Assembly (NCBI GenBank): GCA_905480645.1
Contig: CAJQRC010000013.1
Location: 24,101-88,100 of the forward strand
Source: an uncultured Tateyamaria sp.
GTDB lineage: Bacteria; Pseudomonadota; Alphaproteobacteria; Rhodobacterales; Rhodobacteraceae
Reading direction: 5' to 3'
Length of the DNA stretch: 64,000 nucleotides
Shown here piece after piece: positions 8,211-15,991 of the stretch (positions within the stretch are counted from its first letter, which is position 1; each line of letters opens with the position of its first letter). A program made the translations under genes and the position numbers. The notes under the pieces are model-generated. The model saw only the letters and a list, made by a program, of their open reading frames with translations, had not been told where the DNA came from and did not search any database.

Positions 8211-9088
8211 GAAGACCGCTTTACTACGATGAAGACGCCTACCGCTGAAAGCGCAAAGCCCGCTAAAGCGAGTTTAGTGATCGTCTCGTCAAGAACAGTC
8301 CATGCTATAACCATTGCAAGCGGTGGGACTAGATAGAGTAATGACGATATGCTTGTAGCATCTCCCCGCTGTAGAAGAGCCATATAAATGCCTACAGAGA
8401 CGATGGAGTTAGCGATCACTAGGTATGCTAAAGAAATTATTAGTTCTGGATGCCAAATTATAACCATATTCTCGGTCATGATGGCAACTGGCATAAGAAA
8501 GACGAAGCCGACAATGTATTGCACAAAGCCACCAATCATGGGATCAGTTTTCATCCCGTGCCACTTTTCAAAAAGTGTCGCAAGTGTGATCCCAGTCAGT
8601 GCACTTAATGCGAGACAAACCGCCGTCCAAGGGCTTGGTCCGAGTGAGTTGCCTGACATGACCACCAGAGCCACGCCAATAAATCCAATAATTAGACCGG
8701 CCCAAAGATGCCTTCCACCACGGCTACCAATGACGGCTGGTCCCAGCGCCGCAACCAGTATCGGTTGAAGCGACATGATAACCGCAGCCGTTCCAGCATT
8801 TATGCCTTTTTTAAATGCTAAATAGCTCAAACCAAAATATACGCACTGCATCAGGAAGCCAGTTATCATTAAAACTAACCAGTACTTAACAGTGGTCGGC
8901 CAAGGTCTAGAAAATAAAAAAATAATTGGTAATAGTAAGCACACCGCAATGCCATATCGAACCGCCAGCATTGTCATTGGTTCGATATATGTCAGACCAA
9001 GTTTTGCAAAGGTATAACCACCAGACCAAAATACGACAAAAATGAATGGTGCTAATCGCCAGAAATACTTTGTTATCATTTTTTCCAT
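8207..9088 (-). CDS. EamA/DMT family transporter
   Basis: About 293 residues with ten predicted hydrophobic segments arranged as two EamA repeats. The N-terminal repeat begins APFIFVVFWSGGYTFAKLGL and the middle has SLQPILVAALGPAVIG; the second repeat ends with the typical LVPPLAMVIAWTVLDETIT segment. Family members export amino acids, nucleosides or metabolites across the inner membrane; direction and substrate cannot be told. The start is uncertain: ATGs at 9109, 9088 and 9079 are in frame and a TTG frame reaches 9136. The 9088 choice keeps a short cytoplasmic N-terminus. It stands alone, convergent with the trpG remnant. Confidence 0.85.
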   Translation of the reverse strand: MEKMITKYFWRLAPFIFVVFWSGGYTFAKLGLTYIEPMTMLAVRYGIAVCLLLPIIFLFSRPWPTTVKYWLVLMITGFLMQCVYFGLSYLAFKKGINAGTAAVIMSLQPILVAALGPAVIGSRGGRHLWAGLIIGFIGVALVVMSGNSLGPSPWTAVCLALSALTGITLATLFEKWHGMKTDPMIGGFVQYIVGFVFLMPVAIMTENMVIIWHPELIISLAYLVIANSIVSVGIYMALLQRGDATSISSLLYLVPPLAMVIAWTVLDETITKLALAGFALSAVGVFIVVKRSS

Positions 9089-9299
9089 TTCTATTGGGAA
9101 CCACCCCATATTTCTGGGTACCAAGTTAAACCACAAGTTTTTCCGGATGCTTTGCTTAAGCTTGGATAATAGCGGAGTGTTGACGGCAAAAGAAGAATAT
9201 TACCGCTTAAATTGCGGAAGCAGGCATTTTTTTCCAAGTATTACGGGCTGCTATGCAGATGAAATGGGTGTGTAAAGCGAGATGTGAAAAGTCTACCTA

Positions 9300-9507
9300 C
9301 ACGAAGAGAACTGCCGCGACAGCGGCGAAGGGCATCTAAAGTTGTGGCAACAGGGGCGATCTGGCTATTATACTGGTGGAGCAAAACTTTGAATTTGCCT
9401 ACCTCACCTCTGACCACTTCCACATCATGCAACGCGGGCAGATCACGAAATCGATCCGAAAGACTAAAGCGCAAAGGGGCGCACTCTTGGATGCACTCGC
9501 GCTCTAA
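9300..9507 (+). pseudogene. Decayed LivF/UrtE-type ABC ATPase, 3' fragment
   Basis: From 9361 one frame reads LAIILVEQNFEFAYLTSDHF, then HIMQRGQITKSI, ending LLDALAL and a stop at 9507. This is the C-terminal part of branched-chain amino acid or urea ABC ATPases, where ILLVEQN carries the switch region and VMxxGxI follows. Just before it a neighbouring frame (HLKLWQQGRS) fits the preceding helix, implying a 1-base frameshift near 9360. Walker A, the signature and Walker B are absent. The frames listed on either strand here are otherwise noise. The rest of 9089-9788 shows no gene. Confidence 0.6.
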
Positions 9508-9788
9508 GTTATCTGTTTGTTTTAAAGTGTTACTGAGAATGGTTTGTTCGTATTTAGGTCAAGGAATTTTGCATTAATTACAGTTGAACCAAGCTCTTTG
9601 ATAAGGAATCGAACCTCTGCACATTGCGGCGGTAAAACTGGTATAAAAATTTGATGCAGGACGATGCAAAGGGCAAGCTCGGACGCTTCCTAACCTAACT
9701 TCGGAGTGCACAAACTTTTAAAGTTGCTGAGTTTATTGCCGTCTGCCAGAGCAAAACTATCTCGTCTGTATACAGGGAGATCAACGCC

Positions 9789-10178
9789 ATGCAGTTATTA
9801 TCAATCCTAACCGTCGCCTCACTTTTTGGTGGCATGTTCTTATTTGCGTCTGGCTTTGGCACACTGGCTTTTAAGTTGCTCGATAAAACGGCGGCGCGCG
9901 CCCTGATTAGAAACACATTTCCCTACTTTTACTTATACGTCTTAATAAATTCGGCGCTTGCTATGATCTTTTGTTACTATGTGGATACCATAGCTTGCGT
10001 TTTGATGGGTGTTGTTTGTGCAACAACAATACCAAATCGCCAGATATTAATGCCTGCTATCAATGAGGCTTCAGATAATGGTTATAAGAAAACTTGGGGC
10101 AAGCTTCATGGGCTTTCCATTTTGGTAACGCTTGCTCATATTTTCATTGCAGGAGCAGCATTAAATTTCTTGCTGTAG
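9789..10178 (+). CDS. DUF4149-like small membrane protein
   Basis: 129 residues with four hydrophobic segments (about 5-25, 45-65, 67-85 and 108-128). The GGMFLFASGFGTLAFKLL start, the FPYFYLY segment, the LMPAINEASD loop and the LHGLSILVTL helix match the DUF4149/TMEM205-like pattern. No biochemical role is established for the family. The gene stands alone on the plus strand, with the sugar ABC operon converging from the right 37 bp away. Confidence 0.7.
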   Translation: MQLLSILTVASLFGGMFLFASGFGTLAFKLLDKTAARALIRNTFPYFYLYVLINSALAMIFCYYVDTIACVLMGVVCATTIPNRQILMPAINEASDNGYKKTWGKLHGLSILVTLAHIFIAGAALNFLL

Positions 10179-10215
10179 TCTTTAATTAATTCGCTATTTT
10201 CAAATCAAAGCACTT

Positions 10216-11298
10216 TCAAACTGTGGGGAGTGCAACTTTCGTCTCGGCATCAAACAGATGCACATGTTCAATCATCGGGTTTAACTTAAGCTCGTCATTG
10301 GGCTTCCAATCAAGACGTTGATGGGCAATCGCGCATATTTCATGTCCGGCCAATGTGGCGTAAAGGTGAATTTCTGGGCCGGTTGGTTCAACAACTGTCA
10401 CTGTTGCAGACAGGCCACTGCCCTGCATCGACGCTTGCAAATGTTCTGGCCTTATCCCGTAGAGCACCTTTTGACCAACCGCCGCTTTACTGTCCTGTGG
10501 CACCTCACAGGTAACTTCGCCGGTCTGAAACATTTTCCCACTCGCACCTTGCACAATTTCGCCTGTTAAAAGGTTCATGCCTGGCGATCCAATAAACTGT
10601 GCCACGAACAGATTGTAGGGGTTGTCATAAATCTCAAGCGGCGTGCCGATCTGTTCAATCACCCCATCACGCATGATAACAACCTGATCGGCCATGGTCA
10701 TCGCCTCGATCTGGTCATGGGTGACATAGACCGTCGTGGTTTTTAGTCGCTGATGCAGTTCTTTGATCTCTTTGCGCGTTTGTACCCGCAATTTAGCATC
10801 AAGGTTGGACAATGGCTCGTCGAACAAAAACACTTCAGGGTTGCGAACAATCGCTCGGCCCATTGCCACGCGCTGGCGTTGGCCGCCGGACAGCTCTTTC
10901 GGGAAACGGTCGAGATACGGCTCAAGGCTCAGTATTGATGCCGCCCAGTTCACGCGTTTATTAACCTCCGCCTGTGCAGTCTTTCTCAGCCGCATAGAAA
11001 AAGCCATATTTTCGCGTACGCTCATGTGAGCGTAAAGCGCATAATTTTGAAATACCATGGCAATATTTCGGTCTTTTGGATGCATATCATTGACGCGTTG
11101 TTCACCAATCGCAATATCTCCCGAAGTCACCGTTTCAAGCCCGGCGATCATCCGCAAAAGTGTTGATTTTCCACAACCCGAGGGTCCAAGAAGCACTACA
11201 AATTTGCCGTCCTCAACAGCGAGGTCGATACCATGCAAGACCTCAAGGCTGCCGTATCGCTTTACCAGATTCTGAATTGTGACTGAGCCCATGGTCAT
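10216..11298 (-). CDS. Sugar ABC transporter ATPase (UgpC/MalK family)
   Basis: About 360 residues from the ATG at 11298, which has AGAAGAG upstream; the longer frame to 11397 has no site and is rejected. It carries Walker [11 protein letters not shown]-loop FQNYALYAHMSVREN, signature [13 protein letters not shown], Walker [16 protein letters not shown] and VYVTHDQIEAMTMAD. A C-terminal TOBE region includes YGIRPEHL. It energises the CUT1 importer whose other parts lie just upstream at 11429-14811, and is last in that operon after a 130-bp spacer containing a hairpin. Confidence 0.93.
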   Translation of the reverse strand: MTMGSVTIQNLVKRYGSLEVLHGIDLAVEDGKFVVLLGPSGCGKSTLLRMIAGLETVTSGDIAIGEQRVNDMHPKDRNIAMVFQNYALYAHMSVRENMAFSMRLRKTAQAEVNKRVNWAASILSLEPYLDRFPKELSGGQRQRVAMGRAIVRNPEVFLFDEPLSNLDAKLRVQTRKEIKELHQRLKTTTVYVTHDQIEAMTMADQVVIMRDGVIEQIGTPLEIYDNPYNLFVAQFIGSPGMNLLTGEIVQGASGKMFQTGEVTCEVPQDSKAAVGQKVLYGIRPEHLQASMQGSGLSATVTVVEPTGPEIHLYATLAGHEICAIAHQRLDWKPNDELKLNPMIEHVHLFDAETKVALPTV

Positions 11299-11383
11299 AT
11301 TCTCTTCTATAAACTTTGTGGTGGAAACACCCCACCCGGCTTTCACAGTGCGGACACCCAAAGTGCCTGATACACAAGATCGT

Positions 11384-11411
11384 AACCACCCGGACATTGG
11401 CCCGGATGGTT
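11384..11411 (-). terminator. Intercistronic hairpin after binding-protein gene
   Basis: Arms AACCACCCGG (11384-11393) and CCGGATGGTT (11402-11411) form a 10-bp stem, one pair being G-T, around an 8-base loop. No T-run follows on the minus strand, so it is more likely an mRNA-stabilising or partially terminating hairpin than a full terminator. It would raise binding protein over the ATPase. Confidence 0.55.
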
Positions 11412-11428
11412 TTATGAAAGACCTGTTT

Positions 11429-12952
11429 CTAGATCAAATCGGCTTCTTCGACCTTGGCATCAACCAGTTTGGCAATCTGGTCCATGCACGCTTTGGCATC
11501 GCCATTGTAATCCTGACCAGTCACCAATTTACCAAGTTCGGTCGGGATTTCATTATTTGCAACTCCCGCCCAGATAGGCAGATCAGGCTCGGATGCCATC
11601 ACATTATCGATGGTCCAGCGCACCGTATCAAGGTGACGTGTGGTGCCACCACCGACGCGGTCTTTGCGCTCAACAATCCGCGGATCAGTGTAAGACGAGT
11701 TCCTCATCGGTGCAAAACCACCTGCCAAAGTACAACGGGTCATGATATCCTTGGAACAAGCCCACTGCAGGAATAACCATGCAGCATCGACGTTCTTGGA
11801 ATATTTTGACAGAGCGATACTTGATCCACCTTGATGACCCCAGTTAGGAATCTCACCAAAGCCAACATCATCCCGTCCACGCAGCGAATGTGGACCCTGC
11901 AACGGATGCGCCATTTCCCAAAGGCCTTTGACCTTTGAATCATCCGCATTCCAACCTGGGAAGAATTCTGCCCAAGACTGACAAAGGGCAATCTGCCCAG
12001 ATGCACCCATCTGCCACTGACCATCCCAAGTTGATGCCACAGAGTTAGGTGGAGAGTTGCGGAGCATCTCTTGATACCATTGCAAACCTTCAACCCCCTC
12101 AGCATCGTTGCCCGAGAATTTTTTATCGGCACCAAAAATTGAACCACCATGCCCCCAGACAGCCTGAGTCCAGTCACATTCTAGAGAATAATGTCCGGAT
12201 TTAGCCTGACAGCCCGTACCAAAGATGCCGTTTTCTTTTTCAGCAGCTGTGATCATTTGCACCGCAGCGGTAAAGTCATCATAAGTTTTTGGAACGGCAA
12301 TACCGTGCTTTTCAAGCAAGTCCTTGCGGTACATCAGCGTAAAGATCGGGATGTCGAATGGCAGGCCGACCCATTTGTTGTCATACTCGCAAATGCCTTC
12401 AACAAGCGGTTTCGAGAAGTCGTCAAAATCGAAGCCTGGCATGGCAAGGTCTGGTTTGTCTTTATAATACTGCACCGGGTCGATGGTGTCGCGCGAGAAT
12501 GTCGACGTCCATGCCTGATCCAGATAATAAATATCGTAGGTCCCAAGCTGGCCCTGAACATCCTGTGTCGCCTTAGCAAGAACCTGCTCAAGCGGTACAA
12601 TTTCGATTTCAACATTGATGCCCGTCAGCTCGGTAAACTCAGCCTTGAGCGTATCCAAAACAACAGTGGGCGGTGTAGCCTCAGAAGTATAGCGGATTGT
12701 TGTCCCGGCAAAAGGTTTACCGGCCTCCCTGAGAAAGTTCGCAACATCTTCTGGCGTGTTATTCTCAGCGGCATGCGCCATGTTGCCTCGGAAAGGACGT
12801 GCTCCACCCAAAACACCGGTTGCAAAAGCTGACATACCGATGCCTGCTATCCCCATTTTACTTAGGAAATCACGTTTAGAAATCTTTCGTTTCGTGAACG
12901 CATTTGCCGTGTCGATGATAAAATTTTGTTTGTCATAATTCTTAAAGCTCAT
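11429..12952 (-). CDS. CUT1 extracellular solute-binding protein (sugar/polyol)
   Basis: 507 residues. The N-terminus has a long charged stretch, then KRKISKRDFLSKMGIAGIGM and a hydrophobic core. It resembles a Tat-type leader with KR in place of the twin arginine, so the export route is uncertain. The mature region has IRYTSEATPPTVVLDTLKAE, LTGINVEIEIVPLEQVLAKATQD and DIYYLDQAW, typical of family 1 sugar-binding proteins. It belongs with the two permeases directly upstream and the UgpC-like ATPase downstream. The adjoining catabolic genes suggest a polyol or ketose ligand. Confidence 0.87.
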   Translation of the reverse strand: MSFKNYDKQNFIIDTANAFTKRKISKRDFLSKMGIAGIGMSAFATGVLGGARPFRGNMAHAAENNTPEDVANFLREAGKPFAGTTIRYTSEATPPTVVLDTLKAEFTELTGINVEIEIVPLEQVLAKATQDVQGQLGTYDIYYLDQAWTSTFSRDTIDPVQYYKDKPDLAMPGFDFDDFSKPLVEGICEYDNKWVGLPFDIPIFTLMYRKDLLEKHGIAVPKTYDDFTAAVQMITAAEKENGIFGTGCQAKSGHYSLECDWTQAVWGHGGSIFGADKKFSGNDAEGVEGLQWYQEMLRNSPPNSVASTWDGQWQMGASGQIALCQSWAEFFPGWNADDSKVKGLWEMAHPLQGPHSLRGRDDVGFGEIPNWGHQGGSSIALSKYSKNVDAAWLFLQWACSKDIMTRCTLAGGFAPMRNSSYTDPRIVERKDRVGGGTTRHLDTVRWTIDNVMASEPDLPIWAGVANNEIPTELGKLVTGQDYNGDAKACMDQIAKLVDAKVEEADLI

Positions 12953-13003
12953 GGTCTCTCCTCCACTACTTGAGCGATTATTAATGGGCGTCTTGCGTAC
13001 CCA

Positions 13004-13894
13004 TCAATCCTTTATTGCCCCCATGGTTAGTCCGCGAACCAGGTGACGTTGAACCAACAGAATAAAGATAAAGCTCGGCAGGATCGCAGACGTGCCGAGC
13101 GCGGAAATATACCCCCACTCAGACCCGGTCGAGGTTACATAAGTCGTTATTTTGACCGGGATTGTCCGGATTGAATTTGTCAAAAACAATGACAGTAGAA
13201 ATTCAGTCCAGGAAAAAATAAAGCACAACACCGCTGTCGCGGCGAGGCCCCCTTTGACCATTGGCAAAATCACCATCCAGAAACACTGAAAGCGCGTCGC
13301 GCCATCAATCATTGCTGCTTGATCGATATCGATCGGAATGTCATCCATAAAGGACTTCAACAGCAGAACTGCGATGGGGATATTAATCAAAGTATGCGCG
13401 ATTATTAGCCCTGTATGGGTATCGCGCAGACCCATATCGTGAAAAATAAAAACCAATGGCACAATAATCGCTACTGGTGGTAAAAATCGTTGTGACAATA
13501 TCCAGTTAAGATATCCCTGACTGCCCCAAAACTGCATGCGAGACAGCCCGAATGACGCCAGAAGTGCTATTATTGTCGTTATCAAAGTCGAGCCTACCGC
13601 CACGATGACTGATGAAACGATCGACGATCGGCCGTCGTATGAATTATTGCCGCTGGTACCCATCAAAGTTTTGCCATCCTCTTTAGAACCGCGCTTTGAA
13701 TATCCCAGAACTGTCACCCGATAATTTTCAAGTGTCGGCTCAAAATCGAACACCACAATACGGTCTTTATCGAACACGGCAGAAATTGGTTTGACGGATG
13801 TCAGCCCCCACCAAGCAATTGGAAATACAAAAATGCCAACGATAAGGATAGATACAAGATAGCGAAGCGTCAGTTTGAATGTTGAGTCATGCAT
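13004..13894 (-). CDS. Carbohydrate ABC transporter permease (MalG-like)
   Basis: 296 residues with six hydrophobic segments. The coupling loop QAAMIDGATRFQCFWMVILP carries the EAA-type pattern with conserved glycine, and the C-terminus LVRGLTMGAIKD is characteristic of MalG-type CUT1 permeases. A long periplasmic insert after the first helix (about 40-95) includes a charged GYSKRGSKEDGKT stretch. It overlaps the preceding permease by one base (stop/start at 13894) and lies 51 bp before the binding-protein gene. Confidence 0.92.
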   Translation of the reverse strand: MHDSTFKLTLRYLVSILIVGIFVFPIAWWGLTSVKPISAVFDKDRIVVFDFEPTLENYRVTVLGYSKRGSKEDGKTLMGTSGNNSYDGRSSIVSSVIVAVGSTLITTIIALLASFGLSRMQFWGSQGYLNWILSQRFLPPVAIIVPLVFIFHDMGLRDTHTGLIIAHTLINIPIAVLLLKSFMDDIPIDIDQAAMIDGATRFQCFWMVILPMVKGGLAATAVLCFIFSWTEFLLSLFLTNSIRTIPVKITTYVTSTGSEWGYISALGTSAILPSFIFILLVQRHLVRGLTMGAIKD

Positions 13895-14811
13895 CAGAAC
13901 CGCACCTTGAAAATCTTTATGAAAAGGTTTGCTATGATGACGACAAGAATCAAAGTAAACAGCGCTACTGTTGAAGCATAGGGAAAGTCTGCATTCTTAA
14001 AATAGATTGTACCCGCATAGGCGGTTAGGGTTTCGGTTGCGGTACCCGGCCCGCTGTCCGTCATCACCTTTATGTAGTCATAAATACGAAAAAGATCGAT
14101 GCCCCTTATTAGCACCGCCAAGGCAATAATTTTAGACATCATCGGTAACGTCAAACGAAAAAAGGCCTGTATATCCGTCGCCCCGTCTATCGCTGCGGCC
14201 TCAAACGGATCTTTCGGCAATGCGCGCAAACCAGCTAGCATTATCAGCACCATAAACGGAGTCCATTGCCAGACATCCGCAATGATAACCCCCCACAGGG
14301 CAGAGGTTCCACCTGCCAAAATGGGCGTGCTCGGAGACAATAGACCCAATCCATATAGCATATGGCTGATGACCCCAAAAGACCCATCATACATTAATAA
14401 GAACATCATTCCGGTCACTGCGGGTGGCACTACAAGTGGTAAAATCATCAAAGACCTAAGTAGACCAAAGCCTTTACGGTCAGAATCAAGCAATAACGCA
14501 ATTGCCAAACCCAGCACCAACTGGATCGTCAAAGCTATCAAAGTATAGGTTAACGTGATAGATACCGCATCGATAACCCGATCATCAGCGAACACTTTGC
14601 TCCAATTCCAAGACGGGCGAAACGTCTCGATCCGCGTCGCTGGATTACGCTTGAACATTGAAAGCCACAAAGAATAGAGTACTGGATATAGGCCAAATAT
14701 GATCAGCATGGCCGACGCTGGAAATAACCAGGGAAATGGATGATCAGACGTCAACCATCTAGGCAACCGAATTAACTTGGCGTCCGCCTTGCTGTCGTGA
14801 TCACGCATCAT
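13894..14811 (-). CDS. Sugar ABC transporter permease (MalF-like)
   Basis: About 305 residues, six hydrophobic segments, with EAAAIDGATDIQAFFRLTLP as the ATPase-contact loop and SLWLSMFKRNPATRIETF after the first helix. First gene of the leftward importer operon. The start is not certain: tandem ATGs lie at 14811 and 14808, and a GTG frame extends to 14829; none has a strong ribosome site, only GGTG before the ATGs. The AT-rich divergent region to its right should hold its promoter. Confidence 0.88.
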   Translation of the reverse strand: MMRDHDSKADAKLIRLPRWLTSDHPFPWLFPASAMLIIFGLYPVLYSLWLSMFKRNPATRIETFRPSWNWSKVFADDRVIDAVSITLTYTLIALTIQLVLGLAIALLLDSDRKGFGLLRSLMILPLVVPPAVTGMMFLLMYDGSFGVISHMLYGLGLLSPSTPILAGGTSALWGVIIADVWQWTPFMVLIMLAGLRALPKDPFEAAAIDGATDIQAFFRLTLPMMSKIIALAVLIRGIDLFRIYDYIKVMTDSGPGTATETLTAYAGTIYFKNADFPYASTVALFTLILVVIIANLFIKIFKVRF

Positions 14812-15196
14812 AGAAATACACCAGACCACGACCCATGCTGATAGGCGCGATCAGGAGGCTATGTTGCTTAAGAATTTTCACTTTGCATATGGTCCAGAGT
14901 TATATTTAAAATGAGGCTAACAGGCTAATTTAGTTATTTCAACACGGTCATTAATATAAATCAAAATACAGGATATGAAAATTTTAAGTAACTGATATAA
15001 AATAATTTTAATAAAAAAATTTACTTTAATTTGTTGTTTTTGGTGAAAACACCGCATAAAAATCTACTTTTTTATTTAACAAATGCTATTTAGATATAGA
15101 AATTGTCTAAAAAATCCGATCAACTAGATTTACGGCACTGGGGCAGATTGCCACGAAATGGACCGCCGATCATTTTGACTATGGGGAAGACAACAA
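14812..15196. promoter_or_regulatory. AT-rich divergent promoter region with a SorC-type half-palindrome
   Basis: 385 bp without a gene between the leftward ABC operon and the rightward dehydrogenase operon, very AT-rich from about 14930 to 15100. At 15080-15088 it holds ACAAATGCTA, the same string found before the SorC-regulated gene at 20595, followed eight bases later by TAGAAA where the other site has TAGCAT. I infer this is the operator through which the SorC regulator controls both units. Confidence 0.5.
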
Positions 15197-15922
15197 ATGA
15201 CACAGAAACCTCTTGTCGCAATCACTGGTGCAAGCTCTGGTATTGGGGCCGCCACTGCCCGTGCCTTTTCAAAGGCTGGGCATCCGGTGCTGATGATGGC
15301 GCGGCGTACCCAGCGTATGCTTGAGATGAATCTGCCTAACGCGGTTGTAGAGACAGTAGATGTGCGACAGCGCAGTCAGATCGCCGAAGCTGTCACCAAT
15401 GGCGAGGCTGCGTACGGGCCAGTTGATATGATGTTTGTCAACGCCGGCATCGCACGTCTGGCGGATATTGGTCGCCAGCCACCTGAAGAATGGGATGAGA
15501 TGATCGACATCAACACCAAGGGGGTGATGAATACAGTCCATGCTGTGATGAAGGGCATGATGGAGAGGCGGTGCGGCACGATTTTCATGATGAGCTCAAT
15601 TGCCGGTCGCAAAGTTTATCCTGACCATACAGTATATTGCGGCACAAAATATTTTGTACATGCCGTTTCAGAATCACTTCGAGATTACCTGTCAGATTAC
15701 AATGTTCGGGTGATTGTTCTCTCTCCGGGGGTAATCGAAACTGAGGTGTTGTCCGGCGTTCTCGACCGGCAAACCCTTGCGGATTACAAAGTGAATAAAG
15801 CCAAGATGGGCGGTGGTATTAGTGCAAAAATTGTCGCAGACCTGATTTTAAATGCCTATAATTATCCTCAAGAAGCAATTGTACAGGAAATCTGCATCAC
15901 CCCGACGCGGCAAAAATTCTAA
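15197..15922 (+). CDS. Short-chain dehydrogenase/reductase
   Basis: 241 residues, a classical SDR. It has the dinucleotide motif TGASSGIGAATA near residue 10, FVNAGIA, the catalytic serine in MMSSIAG and the YCGTKYF Tyr-x3-Lys pair near residue 150. A GGGGAAG site precedes the ATG. It is first in a two-gene operon with the aldolase fusion 69 bp downstream. By position it probably oxidises the imported polyol or sugar alcohol to the ketose that the FGGY kinase phosphorylates. Cofactor preference cannot be judged. Confidence 0.9.
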   Translation: MTQKPLVAITGASSGIGAATARAFSKAGHPVLMMARRTQRMLEMNLPNAVVETVDVRQRSQIAEAVTNGEAAYGPVDMMFVNAGIARLADIGRQPPEEWDEMIDINTKGVMNTVHAVMKGMMERRCGTIFMMSSIAGRKVYPDHTVYCGTKYFVHAVSESLRDYLSDYNVRVIVLSPGVIETEVLSGVLDRQTLADYKVNKAKMGGGISAKIVADLILNAYNYPQEAIVQEICITPTRQKF

Positions 15923-15991
15923 TCGGCTCTGTGCTGTTTAAAAATGCACGGGCCCCAAGCCGCGTAACACCTCGAATTATGGAATATATTG

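Noticed and set aside
9241..9577. Minus frame of 77 codons and plus frame of 97 codons
   Set aside because: Neither resembles a protein; the region is explained better as the LivF-type remnant in a third frame.
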